A DNA stretch of 41,507 bases from Armatimonadota bacterium (GTDB taxonomy: Bacteria; Armatimonadota; Hebobacteria; GCA-020354555; CP070648). Positions within the stretch are counted from its first letter, which is position 1. Each line of letters begins with the position of its first letter. This document shows, one piece after another, positions 26,259 to 34,186 of the stretch. Under the pieces are notes generated by a model that was given only the letters and a program-made list of their open reading frames with translations, was not told where the DNA came from and ran no database searches. The position numbers and the translations under genes are program-made. The stretch covers positions 3,751,601 through 3,793,107 of the forward strand of contig CP070648.1 of NCBI GenBank assembly GCA_020354555.1. The letters are read 5' to 3'.

Positions 26259-27932
26259 CTACATGCTCTCCGGGGCCGAAACCCCGAGCAGCCGCAGCAC
26301 GTTGCGCAGCGTGATCAGCGCGGCGCCCACCAGCGTCAGCCGCGCCGCAGTCAACGCCGCGTCATCGCCGAGCACCCGACAGTTAGTGTAGAAGACGTGG
26401 AACACGCCGGCCAACTCGGAGGCGTAGCGTGTCATGCGGTGCGGCTCATAGCGCTGCGCGGCCACGGAGACTTCGTCCGGGAAGTCGGCGAGCTTGCGCA
26501 TCAGGGCCAGCTCATCCGACTCCCGCAGCAGTGACAGGTCGGCCTGCGCGGGATCGGGCAGCGCGACGCCCTGCTCCTGCGCGTTGCGCAGGATGCTGCT
26601 GATGCGTGCGTGGGCGTACTGCACGTAATAGACGGGGTTCTCGGCGGTCTCCTGCTTGGCCAACTCGAGGTCGAAATCGAGGGGGCTGTCGGAGGAGCGC
26701 ATCAGGAAGAAGTAGCGCGCAGCGTCGGCGCCGACCTCCTCGGTCACCTCCTCGAGCGTGATGATTTCGCCCGCGCGCTTGGACATGCGCACCATCTCGC
26801 CTGCGCTGAACAGCCGGACGAGCTGGTGAATGATGATGTCCAAGTTGTCGGCGGGGTACCCGAGCGCCGCCGTCGCCGCCTTGGTGCGCGCCACGTAGCC
26901 GTGATGATCCGGGCCCCAGATGTCAATCAGCCGGTCGAAGCCGCGGTCGAACTTGTTGCGGTGGTACGCAGTGTCGGCCGCGATGTAGGTCGGCTTGCCG
27001 TTGCCCCGCACCAGCGCCCGATCCTTATCATCGCCGAATGCGGTCGAGCGCAGCCACAGCGCGCCCTCGGACTCATATGCATACCCGCGCTGCTTGAGCA
27101 AGTCGAGCACCTCGTCCACCTCACCGCGCTCGAACACGGAACTCTCGCGGAACCAGTTGTCAAACGTCACGCCGAACGCTTCCAGAACGCGCCGGTGATC
27201 CTCGACGAAGCTCCGCTCGGCAACCGAGGCGAACGCGGCAAGCCGCTCCGCCTCGGGCATGGCCAAGTACCGGTCGCCCTCGCGCTCGATGATGTCCTGG
27301 GCCATCCGCGCCAGGTACTCCCCTTGATAGCCGTCTTCCGGCACGGCTTTGTCTTGCCCCAGCGCTTGCCCGTACCGCGCGTCCAGGGATGCCGCCAGCT
27401 TCTGTATCTGCGTGCTGCTGGCAGCGTCGTTGACGTAGTACTCGCGGGACACGTCATAGCCGCGTGCTTCGAGCAACCGCGCCAGCGTGTCACCGATCGC
27501 CGCAGCGCGCCCCTGTGCGACGGTGAGCGGCCCCACGGGGTTCGCGCTGACGAACTCGATGAGGATTCTCCGACCGGCGCCCTCAGCGCCGCCGCCGTAG
27601 CGGTCGTCCAACGAATGCACGGCGCGCACCACTTCGTCCAGCCAGGTCGGCTTGAGGTGGAAGTTGATGAAGCCGGGGCCGGCGATCTCGGCCTTCTCGA
27701 CGATGTCGTCGAGCCCGGACAGCCGCTCCAGCAGAATCGCGGCGACCTCGCGCGGCGGTCGGCCCTGCTCTCCAGCCGCAGTCATTGCCAGGTTGGTGGA
27801 GAAATCGCCGAACCTCGGATCCGGGGGCGCAAGCAGCTCGATCTCGGGTTGCGGCGCCGAGCCCAGTTCTCCAGCCTCAATGGCGGCGGCGAAGGCCTGA
27901 GCCAGCGCCTCGCGCAGTTTGTCCTTGATCAT
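26259..27932 (-). CDS. argS: Arginyl-tRNA synthetase
   Basis: A 557-residue class I synthetase that charges tRNA-Arg. The N-terminal Add1 domain is residues 1-100 (FGDFSTNLAM, GPGFINFHL). Then comes EFVSANPVGPL, which normally runs into the HIGH motif. Here HVGH is replaced by TVAQ at 137-140, followed by GRAAAIGDTL. ILRNAQEQ and RMTRYASEL are in the anticodon-binding domain. The second signature is MVRMSKRAGEIITLEEV, a normal KMSK variant. Length is standard. The gene starts at ATG 27932. It is downstream of the PHP gene by 88 bases, which contain the small hairpin ACGCTC-AAG-GAGCGT at 27961-27975. Function is safe from overall similarity. Confidence 0.95.
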   Translation of the reverse strand: MIKDKLREALAQAFAAAIEAGELGSAPQPEIELLAPPDPRFGDFSTNLAMTAAGEQGRPPREVAAILLERLSGLDDIVEKAEIAGPGFINFHLKPTWLDEVVRAVHSLDDRYGGGAEGAGRRILIEFVSANPVGPLTVAQGRAAAIGDTLARLLEARGYDVSREYYVNDAASSTQIQKLAASLDARYGQALGQDKAVPEDGYQGEYLARMAQDIIEREGDRYLAMPEAERLAAFASVAERSFVEDHRRVLEAFGVTFDNWFRESSVFERGEVDEVLDLLKQRGYAYESEGALWLRSTAFGDDKDRALVRGNGKPTYIAADTAYHRNKFDRGFDRLIDIWGPDHHGYVARTKAATAALGYPADNLDIIIHQLVRLFSAGEMVRMSKRAGEIITLEEVTEEVGADAARYFFLMRSSDSPLDFDLELAKQETAENPVYYVQYAHARISSILRNAQEQGVALPDPAQADLSLLRESDELALMRKLADFPDEVSVAAQRYEPHRMTRYASELAGVFHVFYTNCRVLGDDAALTAARLTLVGAALITLRNVLRLLGVSAPESM

Positions 27933-28020
27933 GACCGCTCTAGCCTGGGCTATTCATACTACGCTCAAGGAGCGTGCATCTCACATGCGATGCGTGCGCG
28001 CGGAAACACTGCGCGCCAGC

Positions 28021-29349
28021 TCAGCGCACGTAGATGGGATTCGAAAGTATCCAGGGGCGCAGTTCGCCGACAAGCTGCACGTAGGCCTCAACTCGATAGA
28101 CGCCGGGCTGCGAGATCGGCCATGTCGCGCGGCGACCCGTGATCTCGCCGCACTGCTCGCCGTTGCGGTAGAGGCGCACGACAGCCTCGGCCGGCAGCGC
28201 GGCCTCCAATGCAAGGCCGGGCGCGCAGGCCGTCTCCTGGCCCATGATCGCCACCGGGCGGTCGTCCTTAACCGCCGTGAAGCGAAAGCCCTCGGGGTTG
28301 GCGATCCAATCGAACGCCACGTAGCAGCGGCCGGCGCGCAGGCCGGCGAGAAACTCCTGTGGAGTGAGATCCTTGGCGAGAACGAACGTGCCGACGTGTC
28401 CCATGCTGGCATCGTACGGATCGAGTTGCAGCTTGAACAGCACGTCGCCGGGCTGCGCGTCGGGCCGGACGACGCCGGGGAAAGGCACTGCCGCCGCGTC
28501 GAGGACGGCGATCTCATCGCCGAGGAGTTCCTCGACGCGCACCTTGCCGTCCTCGGCGGCCTTGAGCACGATTCCCGTATTGCTGTGCGAGTCGGGGGCG
28601 GCAACGCCGGTGAGCGGGTACTTCTGCGTCATCTCATCGAACCGGCGCAGATACAGGTCGGGGCGGAAGGCTATCGCCGCCAGGGCCTCGCGCGGGTAGG
28701 TCTGAAACGCCTGCACCAGGATCATGAGCCGGGCAACGTCCTGCGCGCTGCGCGGCGTGATGACCTGGAAGATGCCGGGGGCCTCGTACGCCGCCGCGTG
28801 CAGGTTGTAGATCTCCATGCCGGTCACGCCGGTGAGGTCGAAGTCCTGATGCCCCTCGATGTGGGACAGGAAGGTCGTGCCTCCCTTCGATTCGACGAGG
28901 TCAATCAGATCCTGAAGCGTCGTCGGCGCGTCAATGTCAATCGAAGTCGGCGTGTAGATGAGGAGGCCGCGCGCCTCCGAGCCCGGGAAGAACAACACGC
29001 CGTCGTGCATGCCCGAGAACCCTTCGGTCAGCACGTCCTGCTCCTGGGAACGATGGTCGGTGAGCATAACGACGTCGGTGCCGGACGCGTGGGCCGCCGC
29101 AACCATTTCCTCGAGCGTGCCTCTACTATCGTGCGAGAGGTAGGAATGGGAGTGGATAACCGCCCGCAAGTCCTTGTACTGATCTCCCGTCTCGACCGGC
29201 GTCAGGGTCTCGGCGAGGTCCTTGACCTCCTCGCGCAGCGCAGTGAGCTTGCCGAGCTGCAGGCGCTCGAAGACGGTGTCGGTGTGGTCCGCAGTGACGA
29301 CGCCGCAAACGAGCACAAGCGCCGCAACCGCAAGGGCGAATCTGGTCAC
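28021..29349 (-). CDS. Exported PHP-family metallohydrolase (CehA/McbA-like)
   Basis: A 442-residue protein. The N-terminal signal peptide FALAVAALVLVCGVVTA precedes the mature chain. The PHP motifs are AVIHSHSYLSHDSRG, VVMLTDHRS, PGSEARG, FLSHIEGHQ and AAPDSHSNTG, which provide the metal-binding His and Asp set of CehA/McbA-type hydrolases. The C-terminal third has beta-sandwich-like sequence. Start: GTG 29349 with GGAGGAG six bases upstream. The frame extends to 29484, but that part lies in the next gene. It is 23 bases downstream of the CBS-DUF1385 gene and should be in its operon. CehA hydrolyses carbamates; the natural substrate here is unknown. Confidence 0.9.
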   Translation of the reverse strand: MTRFALAVAALVLVCGVVTADHTDTVFERLQLGKLTALREEVKDLAETLTPVETGDQYKDLRAVIHSHSYLSHDSRGTLEEMVAAAHASGTDVVMLTDHRSQEQDVLTEGFSGMHDGVLFFPGSEARGLLIYTPTSIDIDAPTTLQDLIDLVESKGGTTFLSHIEGHQDFDLTGVTGMEIYNLHAAAYEAPGIFQVITPRSAQDVARLMILVQAFQTYPREALAAIAFRPDLYLRRFDEMTQKYPLTGVAAPDSHSNTGIVLKAAEDGKVRVEELLGDEIAVLDAAAVPFPGVVRPDAQPGDVLFKLQLDPYDASMGHVGTFVLAKDLTPQEFLAGLRAGRCYVAFDWIANPEGFRFTAVKDDRPVAIMGQETACAPGLALEAALPAEAVVRLYRNGEQCGEITGRRATWPISQPGVYRVEAYVQLVGELRPWILSNPIYVR

Positions 29350-29372
29350 GTGGATCTCCTCCTCGATGCGAA

Positions 29373-30602
29373 TTACCACCGCCCGAACGGGAACAGGCCG
29401 AGGTGCAGCCAATCCGACAGATAACCGGCAGCCGACCAGGTTGCGATGAAGCCGAGGGCGACCTGAACGATGCCGACGTTCCACAGCCTCGCCAACCCGC
29501 CGGCGTGGTATGAAGGCCGTTGCTGATAGCGCGACAGCAATTGTCGCGCGGCGCGGATAGCGCCTTCGAGCTGTCGCCGACTGGGCGGCTTGGTGGTCAG
29601 GAATCGCTGGATGCCAGCCCCGACCCCGCGCCAGATCAGATAGACGACGATCAAAAGCATACCGAGTCCGGTGATGGCGCCGATGCTGCCGAGGTAACTC
29701 TCCATAGACATGATGAGCGAGCCGCCGGCGAACACGATGAAGACGAGAGCCATGAGGTTGGTGCCGCAGCGCGGGTGTACACGTGGTTTCCTGGCTACGG
29801 TGTCGATGGTGAGTTCCTCACCTTCTTCGATGGCGTGAACCACCATGTGCTCGGCGGCGTGCGTGCCGGTCAGTGGCGCGAGGCGCAGCAGGATGAAGAA
29901 GATCGCAAGTTGCAGGCCAAGGATCAGCAGACTGCCGAAACCGGCGATGCCGGCGCCGGCATAGTCCCGGTTCACGGCGACCTCCTGCGCGATAGTCATG
30001 GCGAAGATCGGCCAGCCCAGCCACGTCTCGATCCCGAGCGCGATGAGGTTCGTTAGGAAGCTCGCGGCCAGGAACATCAGCACGAGAGCGACGCCGCTCA
30101 GAAACAGGCCGATGTCGCCTACCCCTCCGCGCGTGTGCCCTGTGGTAAGGAAGACGCCGAGCGGCGTCGCCAGGCCGCCCACACGCGGCGGGCTGGTGAC
30201 GCCGAACAGCGCGGACATGACGTCCGCCCGCGTCACGACTCCGCGGAAGGTCCCGGCGGCATCAATCACCGGCAGCACGCGCAGGTCGGATGACGCGAAC
30301 AGGTCGCGCGCGTGCGCCAGCGTCTGCCCGCCGTACAGAGCGACGATGGGGACGGACATGGCACGGCTCACGGGAGTCGTGCGCAGGCTCTCGACATTGC
30401 CGCGGGCGGCTTCCTGCGTGAGCAGGCGCATGATATCGCCCTCGGTGACCATGCCGAGCAGCTGCCCCGAAGCGACGACGGGCAGCGCCGAGAGCCCCGC
30501 CTGACGCAACGCTTCGACCGCCTTGCCTAGGCCGTCGGTGGCATCCAACGTGCGGCAGGGATGGGCCAGTGTCTCGATTCTCTGGTCGCCGAGCGATTCC
30601 AT
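29373..30602 (-). CDS. CBS-domain pair fused to a DUF1385 membrane protein
   Basis: A 409-residue protein. Two CBS domains fill residues 10-140 ([19 protein letters not shown] and [19 protein letters not shown]). They normally bind adenosine nucleotides. The rest is a DUF1385 (YqhQ-like) membrane protein: [16 protein letters not shown], then several hydrophobic helices and the signature [19 protein letters not shown] plus [11 protein letters not shown] with conserved His and Cys. The family is otherwise usually a stand-alone membrane protein. Helices near 285-335 and 380-409 end the chain. It starts at ATG 30602 with only a weak GGGAG site 13 bases upstream. It is divergent from rpmB and precedes the PHP gene by 23 bases. 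Confidence 0.9.
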   Translation of the reverse strand: MESLGDQRIETLAHPCRTLDATDGLGKAVEALRQAGLSALPVVASGQLLGMVTEGDIMRLLTQEAARGNVESLRTTPVSRAMSVPIVALYGGQTLAHARDLFASSDLRVLPVIDAAGTFRGVVTRADVMSALFGVTSPPRVGGLATPLGVFLTTGHTRGGVGDIGLFLSGVALVLMFLAASFLTNLIALGIETWLGWPIFAMTIAQEVAVNRDYAGAGIAGFGSLLILGLQLAIFFILLRLAPLTGTHAAEHMVVHAIEEGEELTIDTVARKPRVHPRCGTNLMALVFIVFAGGSLIMSMESYLGSIGAITGLGMLLIVVYLIWRGVGAGIQRFLTTKPPSRRQLEGAIRAARQLLSRYQQRPSYHAGGLARLWNVGIVQVALGFIATWSAAGYLSDWLHLGLFPFGRW

Positions 30603-30647
30603 GGTGTGCGTGCGCTCCCGCGTCCGCCGGGCGGGTTCCGTTCGTCC

Positions 30648-30676
30648 TTGCTAAACCTTACTCATTATGATAACAT
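30648..30676 (+). promoter_or_regulatory. rpmB promoter candidate
   Basis: -35 TTGCTA at 30648-30653 (4 of 6), a 17-base spacer and -10 TAACAT at 30671-30676 (4 of 6) preceded by TGA, an extended -10. Transcription would start near 30683, giving a leader of about 76 bases before ATG 30759. The surrounding AT-rich DNA is unusual in this window. Confidence 0.5.
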
Positions 30677-30705
30677 GATTCAGTTCCACGGGGAAAGACC
30701 ACCTT

Positions 30706-30743
30706 CCACGGCCTTGCTGGAAACCGGCAGGGCTGTGGCTTTT
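30706..30743 (+). promoter_or_regulatory. Attenuator-like hairpin plus U-tract in the rpmB leader
   Basis: Fifteen-base arms at 30706-30720 and 30724-30738 pair completely around an AAA loop (12 Watson-Crick pairs and three G-U wobbles), followed by CTTTT (30739-30743). That is a textbook intrinsic terminator shape, placed between the predicted transcription start and the rpmB ribosome-binding site AGGAGA (30748-30753), so it should limit L28 expression. A repeated TTCCACGG (30684-30691 and 30704-30711) could make an alternative antiterminator pairing. Confidence 0.65.
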
Positions 30744-30758
30744 CAACAGGAGACCGCC

Positions 30759-30950
30759 ATGGCACAGCGCTGCGCCGTCTGCGGAAAAGCGCCTCAAGTC
30801 GGATACAACGTGAGCCACTCCCACGTGCGCACCAAGCGCCGCTGGTTGCCCAACCTGCAACCAGTGAAGACCGCCGGACCCAAGGGAAAGAAGACCCTGC
30901 GCGTCTGCGCGAAGTGCCTCAAGGCGGGGAAGGTCAAGCGCGTAGTGTAA
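30759..30950 (+). CDS. rpmB: Large ribosomal subunit protein bL28 (zinc form)
   Basis: A 63-residue L28. [20 protein letters not shown] begins the chain, then [13 protein letters not shown], then [14 protein letters not shown]. The CxxC near the N-terminus and a second CxxC at the C-terminus give the four-Cys zinc-ribbon (C+) form. The ribosomal protein sits in the 50S exit region. The chosen start ATG 30759 has AGGAGA six bases upstream. The upstream frame is only leader sequence. It is monocistronic and preceded by an attenuator-like hairpin. Confidence 0.96.
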   Translation: MAQRCAVCGKAPQVGYNVSHSHVRTKRRWLPNLQPVKTAGPKGKKTLRVCAKCLKAGKVKRVV

Positions 30951-31192
30951 ACCGGGCTCGGGCGCTGCCATAAGCCGCGCAGACCTCGGAACCACCCTCA
31001 CCGACTCCGGTGAGGCTTGGCTTCACCTCCGGCCTCCCCCCAACGGGATCCCGCGAGCGTCTCAGTTGCTTCGCAGATAGCCGAGACCCTCGAACAGCCC
31101 GGACTCCGTGGGTCGCCATTCCACAGGCGTGGTGCGGGCCGGGGGGCCACAGCCGTACGCAGCCCACGCAGTTCACCTCAGGCGGTCGTCGG
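30951..31192. other. Convergent intergenic region with several hairpins
   Basis: The 242 bases between rpmB (plus) and rluB (minus) contain no gene I can support. A perfect 8-bp stem CCTCACCG/CGGTGAGG with loop ACTC lies at 30996-31015. A larger two-part stem-loop, CGAG..GTCTC pairing with GAGAC..CTCG, spans about 31055-31094. They may be the terminators of rpmB and rluB, although no U-tract follows either. I checked by eye for RNase P, SRP, 6S and tmRNA core motifs and found none. Confidence 0.4.
30996..31015 (+). terminator. Hairpin terminator candidate after rpmB
   Basis: CCTCACCG (30996-31003), loop ACTC, and CGGTGAGG (31008-31015) form a perfect 8-bp stem 45 bases after the rpmB stop. 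The following bases CTTGGCTT are only mildly T-rich, so it may terminate weakly or act through Rho. Confidence 0.4.
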
Positions 31193-31924
31193 TTACCGGC
31201 GCCGCGGGGAGGGCTGACGTGTTGCCGCAGCGATGCAGGCGCGCACTTCGGAGTCGCTCAACTCGCGCGATTCGCCGCGCGGCAGACCGCCGAGCCTGAG
31301 CGGCCCGAATCCCGTCCGCTTCAATACTACGACGGGATGGCGCACTTTCGCCATCATGCGCTTGACCTGACGCTTGCGTCCCTCGTAGATGGTGAGTTCG
31401 ACGATGGCTTCGTCGTTCTGCCGGTCAATGAGCCGCGCCTTCGCAGGCGCCGTGAGGCCATCTTCCAGCTTCACGCCCGATCTCAGACGCTCGAGATCGC
31501 CGTGCGACGGTACCCCTCGCACGCGGGCCAGGTACACCTTCTCTATCTCCTGCGAAGGACGGGTGAGAGCGGCGGTGAGGTCGCCGTGATTCGTGAGCAG
31601 GAGCAGACCCTCCGTGTCGGCGTCGAGCCGTCCCACGGGATGCGTCCCGGGCGGCGCATCCGGGATCAGGTCCATGACGGCGCGCCGTCCGAAGCGGTCC
31701 GACACCGTCGTGAGGTAGCCCTTCGGCTTGTTGAGCATGAAGTACGCGTGGGCCACCGATGCCACCGGCTGCCCGTCAACGGCAACCGTCTGGCGGCTCG
31801 GATCGGCCTTGTCGCCCAATGTGGCCACTTTCCCATCAACTGTCACGCGCCCGGCGGCGATAAGCTCCTCGGCGCTCCTGCGCGAGGCGACGCCCGCGGC
31901 GGACAGGTACTTCTGAAGGCGCAT
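31193..31924 (-). CDS. rluB: 23S rRNA pseudouridine synthase (RluB-type)
   Basis: A 243-residue enzyme of the RluB/RsuA family. The N-terminal S4 RNA-binding domain (MRLQKYLSAAGVASRRSAEE) is followed by YFMLNKPKGYLTT and the catalytic GRLDADTEGLLLLTN with Asp101. The last landmarks are YEGRKRQVKRMM and LPRGESREL. It isomerises uridine in 23S rRNA. RluB is more likely than RsuA by its sequence layout, but this is a judgement. ATG 31924 is chosen because GGAAGG lies four bases before it. It is the last gene of the trpS-scpA-scpB-dacA-rluB run, 125 bases after dacA. Confidence 0.9.
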   Translation of the reverse strand: MRLQKYLSAAGVASRRSAEELIAAGRVTVDGKVATLGDKADPSRQTVAVDGQPVASVAHAYFMLNKPKGYLTTVSDRFGRRAVMDLIPDAPPGTHPVGRLDADTEGLLLLTNHGDLTAALTRPSQEIEKVYLARVRGVPSHGDLERLRSGVKLEDGLTAPAKARLIDRQNDEAIVELTIYEGRKRQVKRMMAKVRHPVVVLKRTGFGPLRLGGLPRGESRELSDSEVRACIAAATRQPSPRRR

Positions 31925-32049
31925 AGGCCTTCCACTACCTTGTTCGTTTACGGCCAAGGTGGGGACTCCTGGGGATCCCGCACGCTCCGCGCATCGCGGC
32001 GCTCACGCCCGGTTAATCAACTCGACGCCTGTGCCAGAGGAAAGCGCGC

Positions 32050-33306
32050 CTACTGCGGCAGTATGTCGGAACGGGGCTCTCGCTGCGCAGGTGTCAGCCG
32101 CACGTGGATACGCCTGGTGCGGTGCTTCTTGGTCGCCACGGAATAGCCACGTACGGCGATCACGGCAGCGACAAGGCACAGCATGGTCCGGCTCATCCCA
32201 AGCCAGATGCTCGACAGCAGCGATCGCGGGATCGTCTCGCCGGCGAGCAGATCCACCGCCGCCAGCTCTGTGTCGCCGGCGACGAGGACCATGCGGCCCA
32301 TTTGTTGTCCCGCGCGTACCGGGGCTCCCAAGCGCGAGCGCGACAGGTCGATGCGAGGCATGTAGCCGTAGTCCTGCCGGCTCCACTTCGGCAGTACGAG
32401 CATCAGGCTCGCGGAGGGAACGAGAGGCACCCGTGGGCTCTCGCCTCCTTGCACCTCAACCGAGGCCACCGGTTTACCGCGCTGGGCGAATTGCAGCGCA
32501 CGGAAATTGTCAAAGCCGTAGCCGAGCAGTGCTTCCGCCTCCGTCCACAGATCGGGGCTGTCGAGCAGTACGGCCATCAGTCGCCATCCATCACGCGTCA
32601 CCGACGCGACGAGGCACGGGCCGGATTCCTTCACGTAACCCGTCTTCACCCCGTCGGCGCCGGGCATGAGACTCAACAGCCTATTCTTGTTCGCCAGGCG
32701 TCGCTCACAATCCTTGCCCGGCCAGGGAATCGTGCAGCTCTTGGTGCTGACGAGATCCGCGAACCGTGGTGAATGCATCGCCTCGCGCGCCATGAGGGCG
32801 AGATCGCGCGCGGTGGAGAAATGCTCGGCATCGTACAGCCCGTGCGGATTGGTGAAATGCGTGTTCGTCGCGCCTAGTTCGCGCGCCCGCTGGTTCATCG
32901 TGTCCACGAAAGCCCGTTCGCTGCCCGCCACCGCCTCCGCCGCGGCCACCGCGGCATCGTTCGCCGACTTCACCAGCACCGCGGCCAACAGGTCATCAAG
33001 GCGCAGTCGCTCGCCGGGGTCCAACGAGATCGAGCTCTGGGGCGTTTCGGCGGCCCGCTTGCTCACGCTGCACACCGCGTCGAGCTGGCCCCGCTCGATG
33101 ATCAGCAACGCGGTCATGATCTTGGTTGTGCTCGCGATGGAGCGCCGCTCGTCGGCGTTCTTCTCGTACAGCACCTGGCCCGTCTCGGCGTCCACCAGGA
33201 TGGCCGCCGTCGCCTCGATTCTAGGTGCGTCCGCGCGCGCGTGTGCGGCCGCCGCGCATGATGTCGTGATGATTGCTGCGACTAGTGCTGCGATGCCTGC
33301 TCGCAA
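32050..33306 (-). CDS. dacA: D-alanyl-D-alanine carboxypeptidase (penicillin-binding protein, S11 family)
   Basis: A 418-residue exported carboxypeptidase that removes the terminal D-Ala from peptidoglycan side chains. All three catalytic motifs are present: STTK (Ser59-Lys62), SAN (114-116) and KTG (221-223). A signal peptide occupies about 1-24. The S11 C-terminal domain follows and a hydrophobic anchor (SRTMLCLVAAVIAVRG) with basic residues ends the chain, unlike the usual amphipathic tail. The start is TTG 33306, six bases after AGGAGG. The longer frame to 33363 would start in scpB. It is 22 bases after scpB. The activity class is certain, while the exact homologue name is only by similarity. 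Confidence 0.94.
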   Translation of the reverse strand: MRAGIAALVAAIITTSCAAAAHARADAPRIEATAAILVDAETGQVLYEKNADERRSIASTTKIMTALLIIERGQLDAVCSVSKRAAETPQSSISLDPGERLRLDDLLAAVLVKSANDAAVAAAEAVAGSERAFVDTMNQRARELGATNTHFTNPHGLYDAEHFSTARDLALMAREAMHSPRFADLVSTKSCTIPWPGKDCERRLANKNRLLSLMPGADGVKTGYVKESGPCLVASVTRDGWRLMAVLLDSPDLWTEAEALLGYGFDNFRALQFAQRGKPVASVEVQGGESPRVPLVPSASLMLVLPKWSRQDYGYMPRIDLSRSRLGAPVRAGQQMGRMVLVAGDTELAAVDLLAGETIPRSLLSSIWLGMSRTMLCLVAAVIAVRGYSVATKKHRTRRIHVRLTPAQREPRSDILPQ

Positions 33307-33328
33307 AACGCTCCTCCTCTCGCGTGAG

Positions 33329-34186
33329 TTATGAAGCCTGCGGGTCGGACAGCGGCGTCTCATCGCGAGGCTCCGCCGCCTGCTCCTCGCCGCCGCCGGT
33401 GTTTGCTTCGACTGGCTCCGACGCCTTCCCTTCGGGGGCGGATCCTTGCTCCGTCGGCGCTTTCCGGTCGTCCGCTGCCCCGTCGTCTTCCGCCGTTTCC
33501 CCCATGACCTCCGTCGTCTGCGCGTCGTGTTGTTCCGTTTCCGACCCCGGCTCGTCGGCTTCCGCCTCGGCGGGCTCCGTCTCCGCGTCGTCCTCTTCCG
33601 TCTCCACCTCGTCCTGCCGCCCGAGACGATCCAGGTCGGGCAAGTCTTGCAGCGAGTTGAGTCCGAAGTGCGTGAGGAAATTCTCGGTGGTGGCGTACTG
33701 GATAGGCCGTCCGGGGCTGCGCCGGCGCCCGCATTCGCGGACCAACTCGTGCTGGAGCAGGGTCTCCATCACCCCATCGACATTGACGCCGCGGATTTCC
33801 TCGACCTCCGGGCGCGTGGCGGGCTGCTTGTACGCGACAATCGCCAGCGTCTCGAGGGCGGCGCGAGAGAGGCGAAAGCGCTTCGGCTGGAGCAACTTGG
33901 CGACCAGCTCGCCGTACTCGCGCCGCGTTACCAACTGAAAGCCGCCAGCAACGCTGGCAATGTGCACGGCGCGCCGCTCGCAGTCCTGGCGCAGCAGATC
34001 GAGCGCTGCGTTGACCTGCTCCGGCGCCTCGCCCGTCAACTCGCACAGATCGTCGAGACTCAGCGAGGCGCCTGACATGAAGAGCAGGGCCTCGACCGAT
34101 CGCGTCAGCCGCGCCACATCGTCATCGCTGCGGTCGTCGGCATCCGCTGCGGCCCCAGATTCGGTTTCAGTCCTTTCCATTAGCAT
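33329..34186 (-). CDS. scpB: Segregation and condensation protein B
   Basis: A 285-residue ScpB. Residues 25-175 carry the two winged-helix domains: RSVEALLFMSGASLSLDDL, GGFQLVTRREY, SRAALETLAIVAYKQPATR and HELVRECGRRRSPGRP. With ScpA it bridges the SMC ring for chromosome condensation. From about residue 190 there is a 95-residue acidic tail rich in Glu, Asp, Ala and Gly (QDEVETEEDDAETEPAEA and so on) that is much longer than in common relatives (normally about 190-200 residues in total). It overlaps scpA by 20 bases. ATG 34186 has only a weak GGA upstream, and ATG 34180 is an alternative. Confidence 0.95.
   Translation of the reverse strand: MLMERTETESGAAADADDRSDDDVARLTRSVEALLFMSGASLSLDDLCELTGEAPEQVNAALDLLRQDCERRAVHIASVAGGFQLVTRREYGELVAKLLQPKRFRLSRAALETLAIVAYKQPATRPEVEEIRGVNVDGVMETLLQHELVRECGRRRSPGRPIQYATTENFLTHFGLNSLQDLPDLDRLGRQDEVETEEDDAETEPAEAEADEPGSETEQHDAQTTEVMGETAEDDGAADDRKAPTEQGSAPEGKASEPVEANTGGGEEQAAEPRDETPLSDPQAS

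Noticed and set aside
22144-29424. Several long plus-strand open frames (for example 22144-23445, 24016-25665, 27919-29424)
   Set aside because: Each is opposite a real minus-strand gene with clear family motifs; long shadows are expected at this G+C content.
30951-31192. RNase P, SRP, 6S, tmRNA or riboswitch in the rpmB-rluB gap
   Set aside because: None of the core conserved strings of those RNAs was found by eye, and the gap is too short for RNase P or tmRNA.
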